The notes under the pieces are model-generated. The model saw only the letters and a list, made by a program, of their open reading frames with translations, ran no database searches and had not been told where the DNA came from. 7,537 bases of DNA from Dysgonamonadaceae bacterium (GTDB lineage: Bacteria; Bacteroidota; Bacteroidia; Bacteroidales; Azobacteroidaceae): contig JAIRSN010000212.1 in NCBI GenBank assembly GCA_031255425.1, positions 1 to 7,537 on the forward strand, given 5' to 3'. This document shows positions 7,504 to 7,537 of this stretch, in pieces. The translations under genes and the position numbers were made by a program. Each line of letters starts with the position of its first letter. Within the stretch, counting starts at the first letter, position 1.

Positions 7504-7537
7504 GCGGCTGCGGCGGCGCAGCCGCTTTTATAATTTT
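7504..7537 (+). terminator. Rightward intrinsic terminator (no matching gene in window)
   Basis: GCGGCTGCG (7504-7512) and CGCAGCCGC (7517-7525) form a perfect nine-base-pair stem with a four-base GCGG loop. The tract TTTTATAATTTT follows immediately. This is the form of a rho-independent terminator for rightward RNA. Reading leftward, the hairpin is followed by CGTATCTAAATT, which is not T-rich enough, so a leftward role is unlikely. No rightward gene ends nearby, so either a short non-coding RNA ends here or the hairpin has another function. Confidence 0.6.

Larger units (their letters stand above)
7259..7537. other. Intergenic region upstream of the susCD operon
   Basis: This stretch is mostly AT-rich, with a GC-richer patch at about 7438-7470 and another at 7502-7525. 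It contains the probable susC promoter, a weak leader hairpin and a rightward terminator-like hairpin. No convincing gene is visible: rightward ATG frames run only about 15 codons (for example from 7378 and 7446). A leftward frame is open from the right edge to a TAA at 7370-7368 but lacks any coding signature I recognise and passes through the GC hairpin. No regulator gene, tRNA or inverted-repeat pair typical of an invertible promoter was seen. Confidence 0.6.

Overview
The window looks like a chromosomal piece of a Bacteroidales genome (Bacteroidota). It carries a leftward (minus-strand) SusC/SusD-type nutrient-import operon, Bacteroidetes-type lipoprotein signals, A/T-rich start regions with little Shine-Dalgarno signal, and an upstream match to the Bacteroidetes -7 promoter box (TAnnTTTG). 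Coding sequence is moderate in GC and the short intergenic gaps are AT-rich. The genus cannot be fixed from this sequence alone.

Layout from right to left, in the direction of transcription. (1) A leader of about 280 bases (7259-7537) holds a probable promoter near 7332-7363, a small AT hairpin at 7301-7315 and, at the right edge, a strong GC hairpin followed by T-rich sequence that reads as a rightward intrinsic terminator. (2) A SusC-like TonB-dependent outer-membrane transporter (4037-7237, possibly from 7258). (3) A SusD-like surface lipoprotein (2393-4003, possibly from 4027). (4) A three-part beta-rich surface lipoprotein of unknown function (976-2361). (5) A second beta-rich lipoprotein (953 leftward), cut by the left edge after 317 codons. 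Gaps between genes are only about 20-35 bases and hold no terminator, so the four genes are very probably one transcript.

How they work together: SusC forms the barrel and plug, SusD is the hinged lid that captures ligand, and the two accessory lipoproteins probably sit at the cell surface on or beside the SusCD complex. No glycoside hydrolase, protease, sulfatase or regulator (ECF sigma/anti-sigma pair, hybrid two-component protein) lies in the window, so the substrate cannot be deduced. The order SusC-SusD-lipoprotein-lipoprotein with no visible polysaccharide enzyme recalls the peptide-importing BT2261-BT2264 system of Bacteroides thetaiotaomicron. That is analogy of layout, not demonstrated homology.

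The most interesting points are a beta-sandwich-like module that seems to recur in both accessory lipoproteins, an atypical lipobox in the last gene, and a rightward terminator with no rightward gene. I see no mobile element, CRISPR array, tRNA or rRNA. I do not see convincing evidence of a wholly new system; the least understood parts are the two accessory lipoproteins.
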